Shown: positions 22,622 through 34,775 of the stretch, one piece after another
Position numbering within the stretch: position 1 is the first letter of the stretch
How the letters are laid out: each line of letters opens with the position of its first letter
DNA from: Hesseltinella vesiculosa
Lineage: Eukaryota; Mucoromycota; Mucoromycetes; Mucorales; Cunninghamellaceae
Length of the DNA stretch: 64,000 nucleotides
Reading direction: 5' to 3'
Assembly: GCA_002104935.1 (NCBI GenBank)
Contig: MCGT01000004.1
Span: 868,001 to 932,000 of the forward strand
Notes under the pieces: model-generated
The model's database searches: none
Told to the model about the DNA's origin: nothing
What the model saw: only the letters and a program-made list of their open reading frames with translations
Translations under genes and position numbers: made by a program

Positions 22622-23614
22622 TCAGTGGCAGCGGTGTTTGCGCTCATTGAAATCAAAGGAGACGGACGACAGTGACGATTGACCGAGATCGGGCAGATAG
22701 AAAGGGTCCTGAGCATTGTTTTGCTTACTCAGCTCTTCATTTTGCTCTGCAGTCTCGATTGGATATTTCCACGTCTGGTGACCTGGCCCAAACAAGGCTT
22801 CATTGACGCACTTGTCGGTGGAGTCAGGATTCGCTATGCAGACAAAAAGACGAATGCTTCTTTTATATCCAGTCCAACGAATGGGATGGTTACCTTGATG
22901 GTTGGCCTCGGTCCTTTGTAGCTGATAAACTACATCACTGACTTTTTTCATTTGGACATCGCCCCAGTGTTTTCCGGCCAGTTTCTTTTCTACCGTCAGC
23001 ACCACTTTGTCGGCTTTGAACTGCTCGAAAAAGAAAATGAAAAAGAGAAAGGGGCATGGTCATATTTACCTTGATCTTATGGACGTCCAATTTTAGGTCA
23101 GCATAGAGCCTAGTCAGTTTAAATAGATAATGATGATTCAAATGGTTTTTCTATATCAGCCAGAAAATAAAAAAAGAGAGTGAGAATTTCTGCTCAGTGC
23201 ATTTCCTTTCGTGGTCTCCTTTTTTTTCCCTCCTTTTTATTTTACGATGGTCAGCTCCAAGGTCCTTGATTTTATACATGCATGGCATTGTTCCTTGACC
23301 AAAGAGAGAGCACTTGGCACAGGAATATGCAATCTAACTCTCAGGTTTCCGTATGAGTCCATTTGAAGCAACGTAGGCATTCCCTCTTTTATTTACATGA
23401 TGCTCTTGTCGGATTGGTCCCAGGCATAGCCTGAGGTGATCAAGATGGTGTGAAGCTCGTCAGCCTAGGAAACAAAATTGCCAAGGTGACGCCAGCTTAG
23501 TCTAGAGCTTGACGTTTTTTTTTTTTTTTTTTTTTTTTTTTTAGCGAGAATGTTCATTACCGATATGATTGGCTCTTTTTCATGATGAACGATTTCTGGC
23601 CTTGATTGGTTCAT
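22622..23614 (-). CDS. CACYBP: CacyBP/SIP-like CS-domain protein
   Basis: In animals CacyBP/SIP bridges Siah E3 ligases and Skp1; fungal roles are unclear. Six exons with consistent phases encode 211 residues: 23614-23561, 23464-23397, 23339-23246, 23150-23070, 23020-22894 and 22833-22622. The CS domain begins GYAWDQSDKSIIVRLHIPV, matching the human YGWDQSDK...VKIYITL start. It continues CIKSRTLELTI and HHYLFKLTRLY, then DVHKIKFKADKVVLTVEKK and HWGDVQ, as in human SKKVKTDTVLILCRKK and RWDYL. A stop after DQSDKSIM in unspliced reading lies inside a 57-base intron. The N-terminal helical dimerisation/Siah-binding region of animal CacyBP is missing or lies in an exon I could not find. The C-terminus is Asn/Gln/Ser-rich and diverges from the usual SGS region. 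Confidence 0.75.
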
Positions 23615-24024
23615 GGTTCATGGAGCAAAAAGCGTGATAGGGAAAAAAAAAAGAAAAGCTTGGTGTCAAGAAATGAATAAATGAATAAATGATCTCCGCT
23701 GGGGTTTCCTTTTTGCTCTGATGTTTTCTTTTCCTTTCCAGAACTGCCGGCGATTTATCCGGACTGACATTGCACTCCATGCGCCTGTGATGGCGCTAAG
23801 AACAACAATGTTGCAAGTCCTTGGAGGGCTGAAACTCTGCCATTGGTATGGGGCCAGGGGTGGACTGGCCATACATCGCCGGATGAGATCTGCGATTGCG
23901 GAGATGAACCTTCCAAAACAACGGGTCGTGTCTTCTTTGTTTTTTATTACTTGTAGGCATTGAACTCTTTACAGCATTGTGCCAATAGGTACGATGCAAA
24001 CAAAAAGGCAAATAAATCAACACG
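23615..24024. other. Intergenic spacer, 0.4 kb
   Basis: This separates two minus-strand genes. It has a T/A-rich stretch and several ATTT repeats near 23670-23690. No upstream CacyBP exon could be recognised here. Confidence 0.4.
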
Positions 24025-26550
24025 TCAATAATCGTCCGGGTGCCAATGTCGATAGGTAGGTATAGGTTGGGGGTGTCGTTGGCGACCGTAATCATTGTCC
24101 AAGGGGTCATGAGGTATGACAGGTGAAGGCCGGCGGCGACCACGACCAGGTGGCATCATTGGATAAAAGGACATGGCTGGATCATATGCAAATGGAGGAG
24201 GAGGAGCCATGTCATGTCTGGAGGAGGGGCGCGAGCGAGGCACAGGATGATACGCCGGTGAGTCGGACGGGTGCATGTAGCGTGGTGATAAATAAGGTGG
24301 GAGCATGGGCATGCCATGGTGCATGTGTAAGGGCGGTGGATGGTGCCGGCCAGGTTGTCGCATGCGGCGAGGTGGAAAACTGGTGTCATAGTGGAATGGA
24401 GACGACCGTGGCTGACGCTGCCGTTGCTGAGAGCTGGAGCGGGGAGGAAGCATGCCGTGCGGTGGGGCATGGTGGGTGTAGTACATCCTATTCAAGTAGT
24501 CCTGATCCTCCATCTCCTCCGATTCATCATCCATGGTGCCGTCGTCGTCCAGGTCATCGTCTTCTTCGTCCAGGACTGAGCTCTCGGGGTCGGAGGTGTC
24601 GAAATCTGGGCGATGGGGTGGGTCTGAGTAAAAGTATTCATAGTCCCCGACAGATTGGCTACGCATCGCTCCAGCAGGGAACACAAGGCCGCCGCTATTA
24701 AAAAAAAAAAGTGAGAGATGGCTTGCCGGTGCCAGGCTCGATCGTTACCTGTTAGAGCGAGGTCGGGCCATGGGCCGTTGTTGCAGATGAACGGCTTGCT
24801 CCATAGGGTGAGGTCGCAAGGGGGGCTCGGTGGACTTGGATCGTAATCGACGGGGGGCTGGTTTGGGTTGAAGGTTGGGCGTGTGCTGAAAAGATGGGCC
24901 ATGGACATGCGAGGGAGGGGCGCGAAGAGAGCCCGATGCCGATGACCGAGACCGACGGCCACTGCTTTGCCTTGAGATGGAGCCTGACGGGGGCGTGTCG
25001 TCTTCCGCATGGGGTCGCTGCCTGTCACGGGAGGACTGCGGCCGTTCAAAGGTAGCAGAGACAGCGGGGCTGGCATGAGGCTGTTTCTGCAAGGCAGCGG
25101 CTGGGGACAGCGAGAGGTGCTGTGAGTGTTTGGAGTTGGACCGAGAGAGCGATTGGGAATGCTGGCTGTTGCTACGAGGTCGGGCCGCCCTTTGGTGGCT
25201 GGTGGAGGTGGAGGGCTGAGGGCGGTCAGGACCAGCCAGCGCGTCGTCAGCGGCGTCTTTGGGGAGGAAACTTTGGTGCTTGGACGTCAGGAACATGACC
25301 TTGTCGTTGGTACGGTTGATTTCCTCTTGCATGCGGCGGGTGCGTTCGCGGTGCTCTTGCTCCTTGCGCTGGAATTCCTTGCGTTCCATGGCGGTCTGCA
25401 GGAGCACGTTCTGGACCTCTTGTCGCAACAGCTCGATCTCTTGCTGTTGCTCAGCTGTGGAGAGGGATGCCAGGGCGACATTGACGATGGTGCCAGCAGG
25501 TGTGACGGTTTCGGAGGAATCCGAGGCTGGTACTGCAGAGGGTTGGAGGTGCAGGTGCGGCACGGATGGTTGCGGATGGAGCGGTAGCTGGGTGAGATGA
25601 GTGGCGGTGCTTGCATGGGATGATGAAGAGATGGTGGATTGGGTCAGATCCAGGAGTTGGGGTGGAAGCCGATCAGACGCAGGGGTGGTGGTGGAAGACG
25701 ATGGCATCAGTTGTTGCAGTGATCGGCGGCCAAGAAGATGCGGCTGGGCGGGCTTAGCTGGGTGGGGTTGGGTCACTTTCAGCTTGGGCTGGATCAGTGG
25801 CGCTACGTCAGGCGGTTGATGCGAATGGACCTGGGTGATGGGATTGGCAAAGGCTAAGCTGGTGTTCAGACTGTTGCTGTCAAAGGTGGCCAAGGATCCA
25901 GGAGGAGACTCCAAGGCGGTGTCGTACATCCGGCTAGAATCATCACTTCCCGAAATCGACACCAACGATTCGAATTTTTTGTGCACCATTTCTTAAGAAA
26001 AACAAGAAAAAAAAATATTAGGGTGGCACTTGTTTGACGTCACTACAAGTTTTATTTTTCTTTTTTTCTTTGGGTGCTTACCGACAGCAGCGTCCAGCGA
26101 TTTACGTTGGATGAGAATGGGTTCGGGATCTTTGTTGGGGGCAAGGATGGGTGTATTGACAGCAGGTTCATGAGAAGAGAGGACGGGGGTGGATTTGGAG
26201 GGGGGTTGGGGCAGGAAGAGAGGCGGAGAGTCTTGTTTTGGTTCGGGGTCGAGCTGTGTTTTCTCATTGACTTTTTCATAGTTCCGGAGCACGGCTCGGG
26301 TAGGGGCCACGGCATAGCGCGGGCGAGGCATGACCAAGGATGGAGGCGAGCTTGTAGGGCGATGGAGCCGACGACTGTTATGTTTGAGTGGCGTAACATG
26401 AATGGCATTGGCTGAATCCAAAAGACTTGCCGCCGGTTTGGCTTCTTGGTCAGACGGTTCGTGCTTGTTCACAAACCCTTCTTGTTCCGCTTGAAATGGG
26501 ACAGATGCAAGCTCTGGCTTCTTTTTCTTCTTGGCAAAGAGCTTCCGCAT
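24025..26550 (-). CDS. Large low-complexity protein with a central coiled coil, family unknown
   Basis: I do not recognise a domain. Three coding exons are supported: about 26550-26083, 25986-24751 and 24693-24025, roughly 790 residues. Exon 1 begins MRKLFAKKKKKPELASV; an untranslated or coding exon upstream is possible because a splice acceptor (CATTAG) lies just before this ATG. The long middle exon is Ser/Pro/Gln/His-rich. It holds a coiled coil of about 60 residues (AEQQQEIELLRQEVQNVLLQ onward) and then an SRS-type Ser/Arg region. The last exon has an acidic stretch (DEEDDDLDDDGTMDDE), and then a Pro/His/Met/Tyr/Arg-rich tail with HHPPPLHMHHGMP and RGRRRPSPV. The composition suggests an intrinsically disordered, possibly condensate-forming or RNA-binding protein; that is inference. 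Confidence 0.65.
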
Positions 26551-28640
<2,090 letters not shown>

Positions 28641-28787
28641 TATGAACGTGAAGAAAAAAAAAAAGGAAAAGGGAAAGAAAAAAAAAACAAGAAGGGGTTC
28701 CAACCCCCTCTTTCAAAAAAATAAAAAAAAACACTGTGAAAAACAGCAGTCAATTTTTTTTTCTCTGCGGTCCTCAGCGCTCTTCTG

Positions 28788-28792
28788 ATTGG
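28788..28792 (-). promoter_or_regulatory. CCAAT box in a bidirectional promoter
   Basis: The motif AGCCAATCAGA, read on the minus strand, lies about 150 bases upstream of the ATP2 start. It sits in the 235-base gap shared with the divergent amidohydrolase gene. HAP/NF-Y control of respiratory genes through CCAAT is known in fungi; its action here is inferred. Confidence 0.45.
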
Positions 28793-28875
28793 CTGGTCCC
28801 AAGGCAGTAATTTTGTCGTGCCGATTTTGCAACACCGCCTTTTTTTCTCTTTCTCTCCACTTTTTTTTCTCCCAC

Positions 28876-31800
28876 ATGAAGGATTCTTTGCCATTGCTGT
28901 CTACTGATCGACCAAGAAAAAGGCAGCGGCCATGGAAAACATTGGTTGGTGGGACGGCCTTGTTTGCTGTGTGCTGCTTCTTTCTGTCAAGACAGCTGCC
29001 TACCGTTAACATCCGTACCTCATCTCTGGTGGTGGAGACGAACAAAGTAACCATTCAACAAGACGACCGCGTCGTGATGCCCGGTATCTCGGCTGCCTCG
29101 ATGGACTATGGATTACATCATTGTCGGCGCATTCATGACCAAGCTCATGCCCACACCAACACCACCCGCCGTCGCCATCGTAACCCTCGCGCTGGCAAGT
29201 CACAGGCCACCCTCATTACCAATGCTCAGCTCTGGGTCGGTGACCAGTTCATCCAAGGCGACCTTTTGGTCGAAAATGGCCTTATTCAGAAGGTGGGAAC
29301 CAATCTGGCTGCTAAAGATGCAAAGGTGGTGGATGCCCAAGGCCGAATTGTCACACCCGGTAAAAAAAAAAAAAAATCTGGAGAGTGGAAAAAAGGCACA
29401 AAGTTCCTGATTTGGGACCTGACTCTCGCTCTGTCCAGGAATTGTCGATATGCATTCCCACATGGGTGTCTACAGTTTGCCTGCTCTTCAAGGAAACTCG
29501 GATGGCAATGAAATGGTTCAGCCTACCACTCCGTTTGTAAGAAAGATATACTTTTTTTTATTTTGTCTTATTTTCACCTTTTCCAGGTCCGCGTCCATGA
29601 TGCCATTGACCCTACTGACCCTGGTATTAAAATCATCACCAGCGGCGGCATCACCACCAGCCTGATCCTTCCAGGTAAAAAAAAAAAAAAAAAAATAGAC
29701 AAGAGTCCAAACCATCACTTTTTTTTTTAGGTTCTGGAAATCTCATGGGTGGCGAAGCAGCCGTGGTCAAACACCGCCCAGTGCCAACCTTGTCTGTGTA
29801 TGACATGCTGGTTAGCGCTGGCTTGGAGAAAGAAGACCAAGAAGTGGCTCATCGCTACATGAAAATGGCCTGTGGTGAAAACCCAAAGAATTTTTATGGT
29901 CCCATGGTCAAAATGCCTATGACGCGTAAGTACACAAGAAAAAATACTCTGAAGATTCACTTTTTATTTTCGAAAAGGCTTGGGTGAAGGTTACCTGTTC
30001 CGTGAACAATTTGCCGAGGCTTCCAGCTTGCTCCGGTCTCAAGACGATTGGTGCGACGCTGCCGAACACTTGAAGCAAGAAGGCGGTCGACTGGCCACGC
30101 CTTTCCCGGAAAAACTCGCCCTGGAAAGCCTGGTGGCCTTGTTGCGTGGCCAAGTCAAGCTGAACGTGCACTGCTACCTGCCTCAAGATCTCGAAGCCAT
30201 GGTGGATCATTCCTTGGAATTCGGCTTTGAAATCGCCGCCTTCCACCACGCTCTCTCTGCCTGGCAAGTGCCGGAAATCATCAAGCGTGCCAAATCCAAT
30301 ATCACCATTGCTACATTCGGAGGTAATCATCATTTAAGCGTCATTTTTTTTAAATAGACTCATTGACTCCTTTATTTTAGATATGTGGGGTTACAAGGTA
30401 AATCCCAAATCAACCAACTTCTTGACTGGGGGTCATCGACCGACCCTCCTTTTTTTTTTTTAATATCACTATAGAGAGAGGCTTGGTTCACCAACGTCCA
30501 AGCTCCTAATATCTTGACTGAAGCCGGGATTCCTGTTGCCTTCAAATCCGACCATCCCGTCATGAACGCTGTAAGTGCTAAAGCCCACGGTAAAAAAAAA
30601 AAAAAAATAGCCTGATCACCCCCTGACGTCCCCTAGCGCGATTTGGTCCATGAAGCCCAAAAGGCATATCACTATGGGTTTGATGAACATTTGGCTCTCT
30701 CTGCTTTGACCAGTGTACCTGCAAACGCTCTGGGACTTGGCCACCGCATTGGCAGGTCAGTACGAAGAGGAACGCTTTAGCTCCAGTACTCATGATTGAT
30801 GCAATGAACCTAGTTTGAAAGAAGGCTATGATGCTGATTTGGTGATTTGGGAACGTCATCCATTACGACTCGGTGCCCGACCTAAGCAAGTGATGATTGA
30901 CGGTGATTGGATGGACTTTACCAAACCTTGGTCCAAAGGCTCCGACGACCTGGTGGACAAAGAATACCTGATGACCGAACGCGATGCTGTCCCTCCTGTC
31001 GGCGACGTCACCCTGCCTCCCCGTCCTAACCTGACCATGCGCCTCGAAGACCATGGCACTGGCAACCCTGTCAAAATGCAAGACGCCTGTGGCAAAGACT
31101 CACACTCCTTTGTGCTCCGCAACATTGGCCGATTAGTCATGGGTCCCGACCAAACCTACCAAGGCTCGCAACAAGACCAGCTGTACCTGATTGTGCAGAA
31201 CGGCACTGTCGTTTGTGCTGGTCATGACTGTGATCGCAAGCAATTCGAATGGCCCGCTGGCGGCCCCGTCTTTGATGTTCAAGGCGGTGTCATCCTCCCA
31301 GTAGGACCTGATCCAAAACGTTGTTGATCATTCACACCTTGTTTTTTCTTTATTAGGGTTTGGTGTCGTCGGGAGTGCCCATGGGTATGATGGAAATTCA
31401 AGCCGAGCCAACCACCCAAGACGGATTGACAAATCACGATGTGAATGACGCTCAACTGTACAAGACCATCGCCAAGGGTGTGGATGGCATCAAAATGCAT
31501 GGTTTGCACATGGTCAAGGCTTTCCAAGGAGGCAAGTGGCCAGCAACAGATATTCCTAGCCAGGCGCTCATCTTTCTTTTTTTTTTTTTTTTCCTTATAG
31601 GTGTTACCTCAACGATCTCTCAGCCTTTGATGGGAGCCGAACCATTGGCGGGCGTGTCTGTGGCTGTCCGAACAGGTGTGAAAAACACAGGTGAGAAAAA
31701 ATAGACTCTGCAACAGTAGATGAAAAAAAGAAAAAGCTTGACACTCATGGCTTTCTTGCCCAGTGCTTGACAGCGAAGACGCGATCATCAAGGAAGAAGC

Positions 31801-32512
31801 GGCGCTCCAATTTACGATTAACCATGGCTTGCCTGGCCCCACCATTTCACAACAAATAGCCAGCATCCGCCGCCTGTTGTTGGAGAGCGTCGGCAAGGAC
31901 GAGGATAAGAATGTGTTTGCGCGCGCCACTCGAGGTGAATTGCCGGTGGTGATCCAAGTCGACAACAAGGACGAAATTGCCGCTGTCATCCGCTTGAAAC
32001 AGACCCTGATCAAGGAAGGCCATGACAAGGCACAGCTGATTGTGCTCGGCGGTGCCGAGGCTTACTTGGTTGCCGGCCACCTGGCGCATTGGAAGATCCC
32101 GGTCTTGCTGATGCCTGCTCGCTGTCACCCTATTTTGTGGCCCCAGCGCCAATGTTTGCCTGGTCATCCCTTTACCAAGGAGACAGGCCTCGATGTCTTG
32201 CTACGTTACAAGGTGACCGTGGGCCTTGCCAGCACCGATGTCGATAATGGGGATGCTCGCAACCTGATTTGGGAAGCTGGCTGGAACTTGGCCCACAATG
32301 ATCAGTTCAGCTTCGAAGAGGCTGTTGGCTTGGTCACCTGGAACATCGGTAGCATGTTTGGTCTCAAGGATGTCGGTCGCCTGTCAGTAGGGGGCCCTGC
32401 TGACTTTGTCATGTATGATGGCAATCCTTTTGAATTCGGCACCCGAGCCATGATGGTGAACGGCGGCGCGCATGAAGGTCCTCTGTGTGCCAAGGATATG
32501 GCTATTTTCTAA
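28876..32512 (+). CDS. Membrane-anchored double amidohydrolase (metal-dependent hydrolase superfamily)
   Basis: This is a roughly 950-residue protein with about a dozen exons. The start at 28876 gives MKDSLPLLSTDRPRKRQRPW, a cytosolic tail, then one transmembrane helix (TLVGGTALFAVCCFFLSRQL), so a type II topology is likely. A His/Arg-rich linker follows. The first amidohydrolase domain has VTPG/IVDMHSHMG (metal HxH), KLNVHCY, AAFHH and KSDHPV, plus a composite-fold ending (SLKEGYDADLVIWERHPL). The second half repeats the fold (ITNAQ...-like LYLIVQNGTVVCAGHD, GGVILPGLVSSG, LKDVGRLSVGGPADFVMYDG). However, it lacks HxH and the other metal His residues, so it is probably structural or regulatory. 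The substrate is unknown. One exon is 17 nt (30381-30397), and the intron 31532-31600 is GC-AG and stop-free in frame. Confidence 0.8.
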
Positions 32513-32731
32513 CATGCCCATCCTCCCCCCCCCTCTTTCTCTCTCTTGACTCTTTCCCTTTTTTTGTGATTGTAGTGAACCTGGGTTATTTAAAGTGTGG
32601 CAAATGTGGCTGAATAAGAATAAAAAAATGGAATGTGTAGCTGGAGTTAGACAATGATAATGGTAAAACTGACAATCTTTAAAAAAAAAGGAGAGCAAAG
32701 GGGATATCGTGAGCTGTGAATGCCAAAAGCA

Positions 32732-33945
32732 TTAGTGGATGATTGTGGCGGAGGAACGGGCCAGATAGCGGTCGCCTTCGGTTGGATCAATCAATCGATC
32801 GAATTCGCGGGCTTCGTAGGATGGAGGTGGCATGGTGGAGTCCTCTTCAGGTGCCGATGGCAAAGGTGCAGAAGGGGCAAATGGGTTGATAGGATCGTGG
32901 CGGACGTCATGGTTGGTGGCAAGGATTTGGGGCTGTGGGGGTGAAGGAAGGGGTTGTGACGGGCGGGTGGAGGGAGGAAGGGGCGGTAATCGGGAAGACG
33001 ATGAATACTGCCTTGGCATCCTTGACGACGAAGGTACGGTTGTGCATGGCGAGGAGCAGGCAGATTCTTGGCGTCGATGACCCGGTCGATAGATTGAAGT
33101 TCTAAAAATAGAGCGTTTGGTCAGGGTCGAATCCTCACTCCAAATCTGCACGCAAAAAAAAAAAAAACTTACGAGGAATTCATATAGTCATTTGTGCTAG
33201 CTACGACCTTGTCACAAAGAGATGATGTGGCCTTGAGCGCAACTAGGTTAAGATTCATATGGAAAAGGGGAGTGAGGGGTAAATTAAGCTTTTGAGTGAT
33301 CGCCAGCCAATATCTTACCTTGTTTGCCTTCGTTGAGGGCTTCCTTTAATGTATATCCTTCCAGGCACATTCCTATATATATATAAATATGTATTCAAGG
33401 AGGGCCGTGAGTATCTTGACAGTGTATCACGTGGGATAGACTTACGTTGTAATTCCTTGGTCAGACTTATTTTTTCTGGTCTGGAGTCTGCAAGAGAGTG
33501 GTGAGCTAGGAAAAGAAAAGCGATTTTTTCTTTTTACCTTCATGGTATATGCTACTGTATCCTCGTCGATGACCATGTTTACGATTGCTATGTCTTTCTC
33601 TTACCAATTCCTGGCGCCAGGCTTCCATTTCTTCCCGTAAGCTGGTTGTGTGGGACAATGGCGGGCGGTGCGGCTGCTGCTGCGAGAAAGAGAAAAGTGA
33701 GCTAAACAGCCAGACTTGGCAAAAAAGCAAGATCTTACATTAGCATGGGGTGACGGCTGTTGACGGGGTGCAGGAGGATTTGTTCGGGAGGTGGACGATG
33801 CTTCGGCCATTTGAAAAAGCCGATCAGAGGCTCGGTTCATATCGCCATGCTCGCTATACAGAGCTTGTTGAATTGTGCGAGTATCGAGCGTTGGGAACAC
33901 TTCATGAAGCGTTTGAACTTGCGAAGATAAAAAGGGATTGCTCAT
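32732..33945 (-). CDS. CUE-domain protein with a C-terminal PPxY motif
   Basis: CUE domains bind ubiquitin. The start ATG at 33945 gives MSNPFLSSQ, then a CUE domain of about 40 residues (VQTLHEVFPTLDTRTIQQAL to ASDRLFQMAE) with the conserved Phe-Pro and the expected helical pattern. Next are a short basic segment (REEMEAWRQELVRERHSNRK) and small exons spelling ISLTKELQR-MCLEGYTLKEALNE and VALKATSSLCDKV. The last exon is Ser/Pro-rich and includes MPPPSYEAREFD. The PPSY core is a WW-domain ligand of the kind used by Nedd4/Rsp5 ligases and their adaptors. It is about 300 residues and converges with the amidohydrolase gene. Domain content resembles yeast Cue5-type ubiquitin adaptors, but orthology is not established. 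Confidence 0.72.
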
Positions 33946-34775
33946 ATTGACACAAATGTAGTATGAGCTCGTGCTGAAATAAAAATAAGAAAGAAAGAAA
34001 AATGCGGGGGAAAAAGAGACGCTTTTTTTTTTTTTTTTTTTTTTTTGCTACGCTGGTCTTGGCATTTTGTGTACCCAGAGCCAAGGCAGGGTTCTCGTGA
34101 CACGGTGGATTTGCATACGGATGTTAAGAAAGTCCTTTTAAAACGTAAACATCAAGCTATCAAAGCCTTTGCTGCTGGTTCATTGTTCCTAATGTCAGTC
34201 TTTCCACATCCTCCGGCACCATTGTTCTTGATATCATAAAAAAATAGATAGACCGAGCATCACTCCTTAATTTGTCCCTCATACTTCAATCATTTGCCAC
34301 ACTCTCTTTTTTTTTTAAAGATTGGCTCGCGTTCTGTCTGCTACTGACATCAGCGAAAGCTGCCCCTGACCTCCTTTTATTTTTTATTTTATCGCCAATG
34401 GCATGACATTGATCGAGGTCTCGCTGCATAAATTAATAAAGAATGGCATGGTTCGAAAAAAGCTGCCCAAGAATCACCGAGAATGAGGAGCGTCTCCCTA
34501 TTCGTTGTGAGCCAACGACAACCCTATGTCTTGCCCCTCGCGTCTGACTTACCCTTGATCATACACTCTTTGTCAATTCATACTTTTAGGAGAGGCAATC
34601 CTCTTTTACACGTCAAGAAATGTGTTTTTATTACTTTTGGTGGCTCCCTGCGTCCAAGGATTCTTTTTTTTTTTTGGAGCTCCTCTCTCAGATCGACAGC
34701 CGTATAAATACAACCTGCTCAATTTTTTTTTTTTTGGAAGTCTTTCTCATTGTCATTACCAAAAGGAAAAAAAAA
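33946..34775. other. Divergent intergenic region, 0.8 kb
   Basis: This is promoter sequence between the CUE gene and the secreted repeat-protein gene. It includes a T-run (34024-34046) and a TATAAATA motif near 34702. No coding exon is supported. Confidence 0.5.

Noticed and set aside
23397..23464. A tiny protein ending DQSDKSIM followed by a stop
   Set aside because: The stop lies in a 57-base intron; splicing to AGTTAGATTG gives DQSDKSIIVRLHIPV, which matches the CS domain of CacyBP.
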